From CAZYSK01 sp964649415 (GTDB lineage: Bacteria; Chloroflexota; Anaerolineae; B4-G1): DNA of 21,035 nucleotides. A model generated the notes under the pieces. It did no database searches. It had not been told where the DNA came from and saw nothing but the letters and a program-made list of their open reading frames with translations. The stretch covers positions 1 through 21,035 of the forward strand of contig CAZYSK010000093.1 of the NCBI GenBank assembly GCA_964649415.1. Reading direction: 5' to 3'. This document shows, in pieces, positions 1 to 8,402 of the stretch. Position 1 is the first letter of the stretch. Every line of letters starts with the position of its first letter. Position numbers and translations under genes: made by a program.

Positions 1-2570
1 ATGCCCTGCTGCACCCGCCCGATGGGCAGCAGGTAAGAGGGACACACGAGCTCGAGCCCGGTGTTGATGGCCCCCCACAGCTCCCCGCCGTCGGTGCTCT
101 TGAAAACGCCGGCTCCCTCGCCCAGGCCGGCGTAGAGCACCTCTGGATTCGCAGGGTCGATGGCCAGGGAGTGGACGTCGGCCGAGACGAGGCCGTCGTT
201 CTTGAGCGCCCAGCTCTGCCCGCCGTCGGTGGTCTTGAAGACGCCGTCCTTCCAGGTGCCGATGTAGACGACATCGGGATTGGTGGGGTGAACGGCGATA
301 CGGTGGACGTTGATGAGGGAAGTCTCCAGGCCGGTGTTGATCTCCCCCCAGGTCTCGCCGTCGTCGGTGGATTTGAACATGCCAAAGCTGGGACCAGGAA
401 ATTCACCGTTTTCAACGATCCGCCTGCTTCTACTCATCCCGGCATAGACAATGTTCGGATTCGAGGGGGCATAGGCGATGGCCCTAAAGCCGTGCCGGCA
501 TTCGATGAGTGAGCAAGGTTCTCCGGCATCCGGGTGGTTAAAGACCGTGCGCCAGGTGTTGCCGCCGTCCGTGCTTTTCCACAATAGCCCGTTGAACTCG
601 TCGGAAACGAGCACCTGGCGGCGATCGGCCGGATGCAAGGCCACGGCATACCATTCTGACTCGATGGCCGGAGGAAAGGCCAGGCCGGTCCACTCTTCTC
701 CACCCCGATAGCTTCTGAAAGGCCCGCTGCGGCCGACGGTATAGACGGTCGCCGGGTGGTCAACGTCTATGGCGATGTCGTGCAGGTGGGCGCCGGTGTA
801 CCCCTCGCTGGCGTCGGCCCAGGTCTGGCCCCCATCGGTAGATTTAAAGTTCCCGCCGTTATAGTTGTTGGCAAAGACCGTATACGGGTCGTCCGGGTCC
901 ACGACGGCGCTGATGGGGAATCCGGCGTTCACCCCCGGCGGCCCCCAAAAGTACCCCACGTCCTGTTTGTAGAAACGCTGCCAGGTGTTCCCTCCGTCGT
1001 CGCTCCTGAAGAAAGAGGTCTCACTGCCGGCGTAGACCACGTTCGGATTGGAGGGGCTGATCGTCACCACGGTCTTGACCTCGCCAGGTAACACCTTTTG
1101 CCAATGCGCGCCGCCATCGGTGGTTCTGAAGATGCCCCCCGGCCTGGAGCCCATTCCCGAAGCGGCAAAGAGTATCTGCGGGTTGGTGGGGTGCATTTCC
1201 AGAAAGCCGACGAAACGGTTTCCCTCACTGTCCGGTATCCCGTTGTTGATCGGAAACCAAGTCTCGCCGCCGTCGGTCGACTTTAAAACGCCCACCCCCA
1301 CGTCGTTGTAGGCTTCCCGGTCAAAGATGCCCGTGGAGGCGTACAGCACGTTCGGGTTGGTGGGGTCAAAGAGGACAAAGCGCGCCAGGTTGTCCCCCTC
1401 CCACACACAACGCCAGTTCTCCCCGCCATCCTCGGTCTTGTAGATCTTGCCCCTGGTCTTTTCAAACTCGATCCCCAGGATGCCGGTGGAGATTTCCACT
1501 CCGGCGAAAACGACGTCCGAGTTGCCGGGACGAACGCCAAAGTTGCGGATGCTGATCTCATTCCCCTCTGTGATCCCATTGTCCTTCCTGGTCCAGGTCT
1601 CACCGCCGTCCGTGGACTTGAAGATACCCCTGGCAAACTGAGTTCCCGCCCAGACGATGTCCGGGGCGTTGGGATCAATGGTCAGGGAAAAGATGGGGAC
1701 GCCGTCCCAGGAGGGGCCTGATCGGGTCGCTATGCCTTCGTTTCTCTGGACCCAGGTGGCTCCGGCGTCATAGCTCTTGTTGACGCCGCTGGGGTTATCG
1801 GTGACGAACATGATGTTCTTATCCGTGGGGTCGATGCGGACGTCGTAACCCAGGCCGCCGCTAGGCCCGCCGGTGCGGGACCAGATGTAGCCGGGGGGAG
1901 GAGTGGGAGGGGATTCTCCAACGACCTGGATATCGTCGAAATGAACGTGAGAATCATCTACCACTGACAGGGCGATGCGGCCACTTTGGAGAGGGTCCCC
2001 ATCGATATACTCGAGCCGCAACGTGTCGTTGACGTAGACCTGGATGTGGCCCTGGACCCCCACGATTTCCAGATCGTACCAGGTGCCAAAGCTATGGGGT
2101 ACGCCATCACTGGCCAGTTCATGCCCGGTCCCCAGGCGTTCCTTGATTAGAACCAGTCCGCCGGTCCAGAAGCAGACGACGTACCGGCCGATGTCGCTCC
2201 TGCGATAGCTCAACTGGGTCTCGCCATAGTGGGCTTGATTGTCGACCAGCTTGATCCTGGTCTTGAAGCGATAGTCGGCCCAATCGTGCCCGGTGGTGAG
2301 AATGGCCGAGGTATAGCCTGCGCCGCTGAGGACGTGGTTGCTGCCTTCCAATTCGACTTCCCAACCTGTGTTCAACTGCCAGTCGTTGGCGTCGCCGTCC
2401 TCGAAATCGTCCTGGAAGAGCGTCGTCCACGCTTGCGGCGACTGGTCGATCTGGACCGGGGCAGGCAAAGCGGTTCTGGCTGAAAGCGGAAGCAAGAGCA
2501 ACACCACGAAAGCCGAGAGGATGGCCCGCAAGAATGGTCTCGCGGGATTGAGTGGATGCCGGTTGATCAT
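1..2570 (-). CDS. Secreted BNR-repeat (sialidase/VPS10-like) protein with N-terminal LamG-like domain, 3' end outside window
   Basis: The frame is open from the ATG at 2570 to base 1, giving about 856 residues with no stop, so the C-terminus is missing. The start is preceded by AGGAGG and GAGGGAA. Residues 1-36 form a signal peptide: a basic start, then a run of Ala, Val and Leu. Residues about 45-215 resemble a concanavalin/LamG-type fold, with FQDDFEDGDANDW near its start and HFDDIQVVGE at its end. After a PPTPPPG linker, about 11 BNR Asp-boxes (STDGGETW, TEDGGENW, TTDGGQSW and similar) follow from residue 268 on, each after a P-x-NP-x-VYAG strand as in VPS10/sortilin or photosystem-stability-factor propellers. 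It is probably exported and may bind or cleave glycans. No catalytic residues can be assigned, so the enzymatic role is unknown. The ABM-like gene ends 51 bases upstream and may be cotranscribed. Confidence 0.85.
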   Translation of the reverse strand, partial: MINRHPLNPARPFLRAILSAFVVLLLLPLSARTALPAPVQIDQSPQAWTTLFQDDFEDGDANDWQLNTGWEVELEGSNHVLSGAGYTSAILTTGHDWADYRFKTRIKLVDNQAHYGETQLSYRRSDIGRYVVCFWTGGLVLIKERLGTGHELASDGVPHSFGTWYDLEIVGVQGHIQVYVNDTLRLEYIDGDPLQSGRIALSVVDDSHVHFDDIQVVGESPPTPPPGYIWSRTGGPSGGLGYDVRIDPTDKNIMFVTDNPSGVNKSYDAGATWVQRNEGIATRSGPSWDGVPIFSLTIDPNAPDIVWAGTQFARGIFKSTDGGETWTRKDNGITEGNEISIRNFGVRPGNSDVVFAGVEISTGILGIEFEKTRGKIYKTEDGGENWRCVWEGDNLARFVLFDPTNPNVLYASTGIFDREAYNDVGVGVLKSTDGGETWFPINNGIPDSEGNRFVGFLEMHPTNPQILFAASGMGSRPGGIFRTTDGGAHWQKVLPGEVKTVVTISPSNPNVVYAGSETSFFRSDDGGNTWQRFYKQDVGYFWGPPGVNAGFPISAVVDPDDPYTVFANNYNGGNFKSTDGGQTWADASEGYTGAHLHDIAIDVDHPATVYTVGRSGPFRSYRGGEEWTGLAFPPAIESEWYAVALHPADRRQVLVSDEFNGLLWKSTDGGNTWRTVFNHPDAGEPCSLIECRHGFRAIAYAPSNPNIVYAGMSRSRRIVENGEFPGPSFGMFKSTDDGETWGEINTGLETSLINVHRIAVHPTNPDVVYIGTWKDGVFKTTDGGQSWALKNDGLVSADVHSLAIDPANPEVLYAGLGEGAGVFKSTDGGELWGAINTGLELVCPSYLLPIGRVQQG

Positions 2571-2621
2571 GCAGTTCCCTCTTTCCTCCTGCGTGTCCTG
2601 AGCAGGGTTGGGCAGCCTCTT

Positions 2622-2921
2622 TCAACTGACCTGCCAGACGCACACGTATCCGGCGCAAGTCAGCTCGACCTCCATCAGGCTCGCCAGGCGGCGCTGCCAA
2701 GCGATGTGCTCCGGGTCGGCCGAGGCGGCAAGGGCCGCCGCCTCATCCACGTAACGAGCGATGGCGATGAACGCTCGCGGATCTTGAACGCTGTGAAGCA
2801 GTTCTCCCGACAGATAGCCCCTGGCCCTGGAGCGCAGCGTGTTCTGCCAATCCTCGTGTAAGGCGACGATGGCATCCTCCTCACCCTTTCTGGCCTGGTA
2901 AGTGCAGACGACGACGAACAT
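2622..2921 (-). CDS. Antibiotic biosynthesis monooxygenase (ABM) family small protein
   Basis: This 99-residue protein opens with MFVVVCTYQARKGEEDA, the first strand and helix of the dimeric alpha/beta ABM fold. A helix with HEDWQNTLRSRARG and the strand ELLHSVQDPRAFIAIARY follow, a typical ABM order. The reading frame continues upstream to 3038, but I chose the ATG at 2921 because GGGAGG lies 7 bases before it and the domain begins exactly there. The upstream codons run into spacer-like sequence. ABM proteins are small cytosolic monooxygenases or haem- and quinone-handling proteins, and the substrate cannot be read from sequence. The BNR gene begins 51 bases downstream on the same strand, so the two may form a short operon. 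Confidence 0.7.
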   Translation of the reverse strand: MFVVVCTYQARKGEEDAIVALHEDWQNTLRSRARGYLSGELLHSVQDPRAFIAIARYVDEAAALAASADPEHIAWQRRLASLMEVELTCAGYVCVWQVS

Positions 2922-2985
2922 GATCAGCCTCCCACAGTCGGATGCGACGCCCCCTTTGTTACTATTCAGGCTATCCTGGTCCGTA

Positions 2986-3018
2986 ATTCCGAGTGAACGT
3001 AACGAATCGAGGAATCTT
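2986..3018 (+). repeat. Dispersed intergenic repeat fragment (ATTCCGAG...GAGGAATCT type)
   Basis: The stretch from ATTCCGAG to GAGGAATCTT has inverted ends (ATTCC/GGAAT). It resembles an intergenic repeat that recurs in several bacterial phyla, often seen in translation as PSERNESRNL. Only one copy is in this window, so the assignment rests on memory of that family. It lies in the leader of the ABM-like gene. Confidence 0.3.
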
Positions 3019-3135
3019 CTTCGACTGAAGTATATCATGGCCGGGGGCCGGACACATCGTCAGAATTTGCCAAAATTGGGAAATCGGTGGTGAGGGGAAA
3101 ACAAAGCGGTCAGTAGCAAGGATTTGCTATGGCGG

Positions 3136-3175
3136 GACAGAAACCGGGTTTTTTGGAAAAAACCCGGTTTCTGTC
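3136..3175. repeat. Perfect 19-bp palindrome directly after the LAL regulator stop codon
   Basis: Arms 3136-3154 and 3157-3175 are exact reverse complements around a 2-base centre (GG). The arm begins GACAGAAACCGGG and ends in six T. It starts 2 bases past the stop codon of the LAL gene. A hairpin this strong probably stops or protects the transcript, but no T-run follows the stem, so it is not a standard intrinsic terminator. A dispersed palindromic (REP-like) element is equally likely. Confidence 0.75.
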
Positions 3176-3177
3176 TA

Positions 3178-6156
3178 TCACGCCAGGCCGTGGCGGATGG
3201 CAAAGACCGCGGCCGCGGCCCGATTGTCAACCCCGACCTTGTTAAAGATCGAGGTGAGGTGCTTGGCGACGGTGCTTTCGCTGAGCGCCAACTCCTGGGC
3301 GATCTCGCGGTTTCTCCGGCCGGCCGCTACCAGGCGCAGCACCTCAGCCTCGCGTGGGGTGATTCCGGCCGGCAGGGGGATGGGCGCGGGGGCGCCGGGT
3401 TGAGGCGGCAGGCCGCGCAGCCGGGCGCGCACGCGCCGCGCCTCGCCGTCCAGGCCCAGCTTACGGTAGATCGCCTGCGCCTGCCCGAGCAAGCCCCGAG
3501 CGCGCGCTCCGCTCCACGGGCCGCCCTGTGCCAGCGACAGATCTGCCTGGGCCAGCAAGATGCGGCCCATCTCCGGCCACAGCCCCTCGCGCTGCGCAAT
3601 CGCTTCGGCGTCGGCCAGGTGTGCACTGGCCGCCAGCCAATCACCGCGCAGAAGCGCAATCTGCCCCAGGATGCGGTCTACCAGGAACCAGTGATGCTGC
3701 CCCCGGCAGGCCAACAGGTCGGCGTAGTAGCGTGCAGCCCGCTCGCCGTCGCCCAGAGCCACGGCCATCAGCGCCAGGCAGCCCCGCGCCGAGAGGGTCG
3801 GCAGACAACCCGGCGACAGTGTGGCAATGAGTGTCTCCTGCTCGTCCACACACGCCTGCGCGGCCTGTCGCTGGCCCGTGGCGAGCAGAGCCATACCCAA
3901 CGGTCCTAAACACAGCACCAACTCACCGGGATCCTGCCCACGAAACGTGTCCACAGCGGCCCGGAACTCGCGTTCGGCCAGGGCGCAGTCACCGCGCTGA
4001 TAAGACAGATAGCCCCGCATCTGGCGCAGCAAGGCCAGCGGCTCAGCGGCAGCGACACTTTCGACCGCGGGCTGCGCCTGCGCCAAGCGTCGTTCGGCCT
4101 CTGCCCAGCCGCCCCGGGTCACGTGCAGGAAAGCGAGCCACGTGTGAACGTAACACGCGTGGTACAAGAGTCCACCACGGCGGGTCAGTTCCTCACGACG
4201 CAGACTGACCTGCCGCGAATGCTCCATCTCACCTATCCAACAATACGCCTGGGCCAGGCAGGCGCAGAAGTCAGCGGCTATGGCCAGATCGCCGCTGGCC
4301 TCGGCCAACGCCAGCCCGTGCTCTAGCAGCGGGAGGCCAACGGGGATGTCGTTCTCGCGCACCAGCAAGAACCCGACCACACGGCCGGCAGCGGCTTCCA
4401 GCGTATCGTCTCCCAGGCCGCGCGCGATCTCCAGCGCCCGCTTCCCGTATACGAGCGCCTCCTCGTGCCGGCCCAGGACGACACCCAGCAGGTCCGCCAG
4501 GTCTGCCAGGACGTGCACGCTCTCCGGCGCTGGGACTCCGGCATGCTCCAGAAGGGCCAGCGACCGCTCCAGGGCCGCTTGAGCCGCCAGCGGCGCGCCC
4601 ATCCGCCGGTGGGCCAGTCCCAGGACGTACGCAGCACGAGCCGCGGCGGCCAGATTGCCGGCGCGTTTAAACCACGCTTGCGCAGTCTGACAGGCAGAGA
4701 CGGCTCGCTCAGCGGCGGCCGCCGGGAGCGCGGCCTCGCCCAACGCCAACAACAGGTCGCCGCGCCGCTCGTCGTTTGGCTCAAGCAGGTCCAGGGCCAC
4801 CTGGTAGTGGGCCATCGCTTCCCGAGGAGCGCAGGCGCGCAGGGCCTGCTCGGCGGCGCGGCGGGAGTAATCTACACCACGGGCACGGTCATCGCTGCGG
4901 GAAAAGTGGAAGGCCAACTCGGCCAGGCGCTGCGTGCTCTCCTGGGCAGCGCACACCTCCAGCGCCAGACCGATCTGCCCGTGCAGGCGACGCCGCCGGG
5001 CATTGCTCACCTCGGCGTACAGGCACTCGCGGACCTTGTCGTGGCCGAAGGTAAACACGCCGGCCCGGTCACCCCGGATCAAGTGAACGCGTTCGGCCGC
5101 CAGCAGCTCTTCCTCAACCGCTTCGGCTTCACGGCCCTCGACCTCGGCCAACAGCGCGCTCGCAAACGTGCGACCGATAATCGCCGCGACGCGGAGGTGA
5201 TCTATAACCGCTGGCGTGAGCCGCGCCAGCCGCTGGCGGATCGCGCCCACAATGCTCGGCGGCAGGCCGCTTTCCAACGGCATCATCAGAGTCCAACAGG
5301 GTCGACCGTGTGGTCCGTCCCGGTGGGAGCTCAAGACGCCAGCTTCCAGCCATCCGCGCAGCAATTCCTCGGCAAAGAAGGGATTGCCTTCGCTGTGTGT
5401 GTAAAGGGCCTGGCCGGCGGCCGGGTCAACTGGGCCGCCCAGGTACCCGGCGGCCAGGACAGCGATCTCCTCGGCCTGGAGCGGAGCCAGGGTCAGGGTG
5501 GTGAGCGCCCGCAGGCGGCTCAACTCAGCCAGCGCCCATTCCAGCGCCGGGTTCTGCTCCACCTCGCCTGCGCGGCAGGCGCCCAGAATCGACACCCGCG
5601 CGCCCGTGCGCCGCCGGGCCACGTGACAAAGCAAGTCGAGACTGGCGGCGTCGGCCCATTGGAGGTCGTCCAAGACGAGCAACAGCCCACCAGGCGCAGA
5701 CGCGGCGATGGCCGTCAGAAACCCACCGACTGCCTCGAAGAGCCGCAGGCGCGCTTGCTCGGCCGGCAACGGATGTCCATCCGGAAACTCACCCAGGCGC
5801 ACGGCCAGCTCAGGCAGAATGGTCACCAGGATAGACGCCACCAGGCCAACCTGATCGCGCAACCGGTCGGGTGCAGTAACCTGGATGTACTGCCCGAGCG
5901 CTTCCAGGAAGGGCAGGTATGGAGGCATCCCCTCGACCGCGGAAGCGCCGCCCCACAGCACAACAGCGCCCGCTCGCGTCGCGCGCGCCGCCATTTCCTC
6001 CAGGAGACAGGTCTTGCCGATCCCTGGTTCCCCGGTCACGCACGTGACGTCACATCGCCCGCTGATGGCCATTTCGAAGCGGCTCCACAGCAGCGCCGCT
6101 TCCTGTTGCCGTCCAATCAACGCCCGTCTGGAATCGCCTGTTCCATCCTTCATCAT
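3178..6156 (-). CDS. LAL-family (MalT-like) AAA-ATPase LuxR transcriptional regulator
   Basis: This 992-residue protein has the usual LAL size and order. Residues 14-50 begin an AAA_16 ATPase (LIGRQQEAALL) with Walker A GEPGIGKT at 42-49 and Walker B LLLVLDDLQWAD at 158-169. A long alpha-helical, TPR-like middle runs from about 400 to 900, rich in Ala, Leu and Arg. A LuxR DNA-binding domain occupies 932-992 (ITPREAEVLRLVAAG, then IAQELALSESTVAKHL). Such proteins sense a ligand through the ATPase/TPR core and activate transcription. The ligand and targets are unknown here. The ATG at 6156 is followed at once by a second ATG. AGGGAA lies about 9 bases upstream. A good extended -10 promoter overlapped by a long palindrome lies just in front, which suggests self-regulation, and another palindrome follows the stop. 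Confidence 0.92.
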   Translation of the reverse strand: MMKDGTGDSRRALIGRQQEAALLWSRFEMAISGRCDVTCVTGEPGIGKTCLLEEMAARATRAGAVVLWGGASAVEGMPPYLPFLEALGQYIQVTAPDRLRDQVGLVASILVTILPELAVRLGEFPDGHPLPAEQARLRLFEAVGGFLTAIAASAPGGLLLVLDDLQWADAASLDLLCHVARRRTGARVSILGACRAGEVEQNPALEWALAELSRLRALTTLTLAPLQAEEIAVLAAGYLGGPVDPAAGQALYTHSEGNPFFAEELLRGWLEAGVLSSHRDGPHGRPCWTLMMPLESGLPPSIVGAIRQRLARLTPAVIDHLRVAAIIGRTFASALLAEVEGREAEAVEEELLAAERVHLIRGDRAGVFTFGHDKVRECLYAEVSNARRRRLHGQIGLALEVCAAQESTQRLAELAFHFSRSDDRARGVDYSRRAAEQALRACAPREAMAHYQVALDLLEPNDERRGDLLLALGEAALPAAAAERAVSACQTAQAWFKRAGNLAAAARAAYVLGLAHRRMGAPLAAQAALERSLALLEHAGVPAPESVHVLADLADLLGVVLGRHEEALVYGKRALEIARGLGDDTLEAAAGRVVGFLLVRENDIPVGLPLLEHGLALAEASGDLAIAADFCACLAQAYCWIGEMEHSRQVSLRREELTRRGGLLYHACYVHTWLAFLHVTRGGWAEAERRLAQAQPAVESVAAAEPLALLRQMRGYLSYQRGDCALAEREFRAAVDTFRGQDPGELVLCLGPLGMALLATGQRQAAQACVDEQETLIATLSPGCLPTLSARGCLALMAVALGDGERAARYYADLLACRGQHHWFLVDRILGQIALLRGDWLAASAHLADAEAIAQREGLWPEMGRILLAQADLSLAQGGPWSGARARGLLGQAQAIYRKLGLDGEARRVRARLRGLPPQPGAPAPIPLPAGITPREAEVLRLVAAGRRNREIAQELALSESTVAKHLTSIFNKVGVDNRAAAAVFAIRHGLA

Positions 6157-6190
6157 CGTGCATTTCCCTATCCGTGGTCAGCCACCCGCT

Positions 6191-6219
6191 ATTATACCAC
6201 CAGACCCTAAAGGTTTCAG
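6191..6219 (-). promoter_or_regulatory. Extended -10 sigma-70 promoter of the LAL regulator
   Basis: On the minus strand, CTGAAA (6214-6219) is followed after 17 bases by TATAAT (6191-6196). TGG precedes the -10 box, giving the extended form TGnTATAAT. Transcription would start near 6184, about 28 bases before the start codon. All of the -35 box and spacer lie inside the palindrome at 6196-6240. Confidence 0.65.
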
Positions 6220-6240
6220 AAACCTTTAGGGTCTGGTGGT
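6196..6240. repeat. Perfect palindrome over the LAL promoter
   Basis: Arms 6196-6216 and 6220-6240 are exact reverse complements, 21 bp each. The central CAG can add one more pair. The arm begins ACCACCAGACCC and contains TAAAGGTTT. It covers the promoter of the LAL gene, so it may be an operator. It could equally be a dispersed palindrome that supplied the promoter. In the other direction it could end transcripts from the nucleosidase operon. Confidence 0.75.
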
Positions 6241-6347
6241 CCCCTTGCAACCTACGGCACAACCGTGAAAGGCCCCGCTCGGTTCTTGCTCGTCCGCGGT
6301 ACCACCCGATCACTCCCACCTAATACGCTCGCTGTGAGAGACGGTTG

Positions 6348-7043
6348 TCATGCCGCCTTCTCAGGCAAACGACTCTTCTGCCAAGAGATGATCAGAGCTG
6401 CAACGTTCCCCATCACGTCTCTCCGGTTGGCCTCGAAATCCGAAGGCGCGTTGCTATCCGCTCGGTCGGTCACTCCGCGAATCTCGACGAATGGGACGTC
6501 GTTGAATTGACAGGCCCGTGCACCACCCGCCCCCTCCCAGGCGACAGCGAGTGCCCCTGTCAACTCACGAATCACCTTCCGCCTGGCGGCCTCCACCACA
6601 TCCTCGTCTCCGCTGGCTATGGGACCGAAATGCACTCGGAAAGCGCTACAGGCCGGCGCTACGGATCGGAAAGCAGCCAGAGCGGTCTCCGGGCTGCCGA
6701 ACCTCGGAAGAAGCGGCTCGCCGAACCTGTTGTTGATGTCGTGCTCTACGGTCTCCGTCGACACGACGACGTCCCCGACAGACAGGTCGTCCACCAATGC
6801 CCCAGCCGCACCCGCACAGACGACCACCCCCCAGTCCGGGCCAGCGTCAAGCAGGTGCTGAGTCTGCACGGCAAACTGGACCTTTCCAAGCCCTCCACGT
6901 GACACGACGATGCCCAGGTCCACCAGTCGCACGACCGGAAGCCGGCCGATGATCGAGTCTTCCGCTCGAAGCCCGTGCCCGGCACAGCCCTCCAGGAAGA
7001 GATCGAACTCGTGTTGAGTTGGGATGACTACGAGTGTTCCCAT
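6348..7043 (-). CDS. Nucleosidase of the PNP/UDP phosphorylase family (MTA/SAH nucleosidase- or futalosine hydrolase-like)
   Basis: The protein has 231 residues from the ATG at 7043. The frame also has a GTG at 7082, but the ATG fits the first strand (MGTLVVIPTQHEF) and overlaps the upstream stop by 16 bases, as coupled genes do. Family motifs are present: the glycine-rich turn VVVCAGAAGAL, the ribose-binding region AVAWEGAG, and VPFVEIRGVTDRAD carrying the catalytic Asp. These enzymes cleave the N-glycosidic bond of methylthioadenosine, S-adenosylhomocysteine or futalosine. The usual VEMEGAA reads VAWEGAG here, keeping the ribose-binding Glu but losing the neighbouring Glu and Met. The N-terminal Glu sits in PTQHEF, more like futalosine hydrolases. 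Substrate is therefore open. Confidence 0.75.
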   Translation of the reverse strand: MGTLVVIPTQHEFDLFLEGCAGHGLRAEDSIIGRLPVVRLVDLGIVVSRGGLGKVQFAVQTQHLLDAGPDWGVVVCAGAAGALVDDLSVGDVVVSTETVEHDINNRFGEPLLPRFGSPETALAAFRSVAPACSAFRVHFGPIASGDEDVVEAARRKVIRELTGALAVAWEGAGGARACQFNDVPFVEIRGVTDRADSNAPSDFEANRRDVMGNVAALIISWQKSRLPEKAA

Positions 7044-7618
7044 ATGCGTTTCTTGATCTCCATCAGCGGTTCCTGGTTCCACACTTGCGCCTCGATGTAG
7101 GGGGCGAGGTCGCTAGGGAGATTCGTGTCCCACTCTTCCTCAGGCAGTCCTTTTGACTCGACGATTGAGAGGATCTCCGAAACGGTGAAGACCTTGCCGT
7201 GGTACTCGGGCTGATAGTACGCTGCGGGCTTGTCCCTGCCAAACCATCGGGAGATCATGCTATCCGGGTAGGTGAAACTGACGTCATACTCCGTGAACAC
7301 TGAGAGGGGTATGTGTAGTTCCCCGTGAGCATCAGGGTCAGGAGCCTGTTTCGCCATCCATTTGGACTCCCCCAGCACCATCGGGATCGGATACGCCTCC
7401 CGGGGTCGTCCCCCCTTGGCGACGAACGCCTCACGTACCCACTGCTCCGTCAGCCTTCGATCGCGCATATATCGAGCCGGATCCTTGAATCTGGCCCCGA
7501 AGAGGGTGTCATCGCAGAGTGCTTCCATGATCTTGATGGCTTGTTCATCTGGCAACGCGGACAGGCTGCGAAATGGTTCTGTACCGCATCCATAGTAATA
7601 CGTCAGGTAGTCTATCAT
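7028..7618 (-). CDS. Conserved hypothetical protein coupled to the nucleosidase
   Basis: This 196-residue soluble protein has no signal peptide or membrane segment. It starts MIDYLTYYYGCGTEPFRSLS, and GGAAG stands about 9 bases before the ATG at 7618. It contains a basic helical part (DRRLTEQWVREAFVAKGGRP), then YPIPMVLGESKWM and a Tyr/Phe-rich part (FTYPDSMISRWFG). I recognise the general look of an uncharacterised family but cannot name a domain or assign a function. The 16-base overlap with the nucleosidase gene suggests that both are made together and may share a pathway. Codon use resembles the neighbours. Confidence 0.8.
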   Translation of the reverse strand: MIDYLTYYYGCGTEPFRSLSALPDEQAIKIMEALCDDTLFGARFKDPARYMRDRRLTEQWVREAFVAKGGRPREAYPIPMVLGESKWMAKQAPDPDAHGELHIPLSVFTEYDVSFTYPDSMISRWFGRDKPAAYYQPEYHGKVFTVSEILSIVESKGLPEEEWDTNLPSDLAPYIEAQVWNQEPLMEIKKRIWEHS

Positions 7619-7904
7619 AGGTTCTTCTTCCTTCGGCCATCGCGCTGAGACGGCCAGCCGGGGCCTCAGTCCTCTTCATCCTCTTCATCAATCGGTTCTG
7701 CCCGGCATCTTACCTTCTGTCCCGGTTGTCCGGACCGCCCAACTCGATGGGGATGCCAAACCTGCCAGCCACCAGCAGAAGGTAGACGATGACCACCAGA
7801 TAGAGCGGACAGGCGAATGCTGCATCTGTTGAAACCTGCGCGATTGGGAAATCGCGGCTACAAAACGTGGCTTTGCCTTCACACACTGGCCGCCACCCTG
7901 GGCG
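7619..7904. other. Spacer of 286 bases with no certain gene
   Basis: This stretch separates the thioesterase stop from the start of the 196-residue protein. I see only a weak short membrane ORF (7710-7886, listed separately) and a repeated CTCTTCATC near 7672-7690. No convincing terminator or promoter stands out. Confidence 0.4.
7710..7886 (-). CDS. Possible 58-residue single-pass membrane peptide
   Basis: The frame runs from a GTG at 7886 to TAA at 7710. The peptide has a clear hydrophobic helix, CPLYLVVIVYLLLVAG, followed by a charged tail ending PDNRDRR. The GTG lies 19 bases after the thioesterase stop and has no strong ribosome binding site. It could be a small third gene of the kinase-thioesterase operon or a remnant of a larger membrane protein. 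Nothing identifies a family. Confidence 0.25.
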   Translation of the reverse strand: MCEGKATFCSRDFPIAQVSTDAAFACPLYLVVIVYLLLVAGRFGIPIELGGPDNRDRR

Positions 7905-8399
7905 TCAGGCAGTATTTGTCCTCCTCACGTCCCGCTCATCCACGACCCAATGAACGGCCTTCGATCTGGCCAATCGCAGCCCATCTTGACTGTGTACGTC
8001 CGCCCTGAAGAAGAGCCTGCGGCCACTTCGTTCGAGGAATCGCGCCGTGACGACGATGTGGCCCATGTCGAACGTAACCGGCCGGCTGTACGTCATCTCC
8101 AGTTGGCGGGTGACGTTGGGGGGCGCGACCAGCACGCTGAGCGGTCCCAGCGTGTTGTCAACAGCGGCCGCGATCATCCCGCCCTGCATGGTATGGTAGG
8201 GATTCAGATAGCTTTCGAGCACGGGAAACTGCGCCGTGAGGAATCCGGCGTCGAGATCGAGCTCCAGGAACTGCCCCTCCATAGCGGCGAAGACGGGGGG
8301 CGGGAAGGCATACCTGTCCATCCGGTGGCCTAGCCTGTCCCTCAGGAGATGCTCAATCGCAGAAGACGGACTGTTGGCTTGTTCCAAGACATCCCCCAT
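7905..8399 (-). CDS. PaaI-like hotdog-fold thioesterase
   Basis: This 164-residue protein carries the hotdog motif NPYHTMQGGMIAAAVDNTLG at residues 67-86, where HGG-type motifs form the active-site turn of the 4HBT/PaaI family. Central strands VTRQLEMTYSRPV and GHIVVTARFLERSGRRLFF follow. Such enzymes hydrolyse acyl-CoA or related thioesters. The usual HGG is QGG here, which may change activity, and the Asp in AAAVDNT is kept. The ATG at 8399 is only 3 bases past the kinase stop, so its translation is probably coupled and its ribosome binding site lies within the kinase gene. The pairing of a sensor-like kinase with a thioesterase has no obvious explanation. Confidence 0.85.
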   Translation of the reverse strand: MGDVLEQANSPSSAIEHLLRDRLGHRMDRYAFPPPVFAAMEGQFLELDLDAGFLTAQFPVLESYLNPYHTMQGGMIAAAVDNTLGPLSVLVAPPNVTRQLEMTYSRPVTFDMGHIVVTARFLERSGRRLFFRADVHSQDGLRLARSKAVHWVVDERDVRRTNTA

Positions 8400-8402
8400 G
8401 AT

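Noticed and set aside
4465..6210. 581-residue plus-strand ORF
   Set aside because: It lies wholly opposite the LAL regulator and its leader, is rich in Gln, Arg and Gly and has no motif. It is a shadow of the GC-rich gene.
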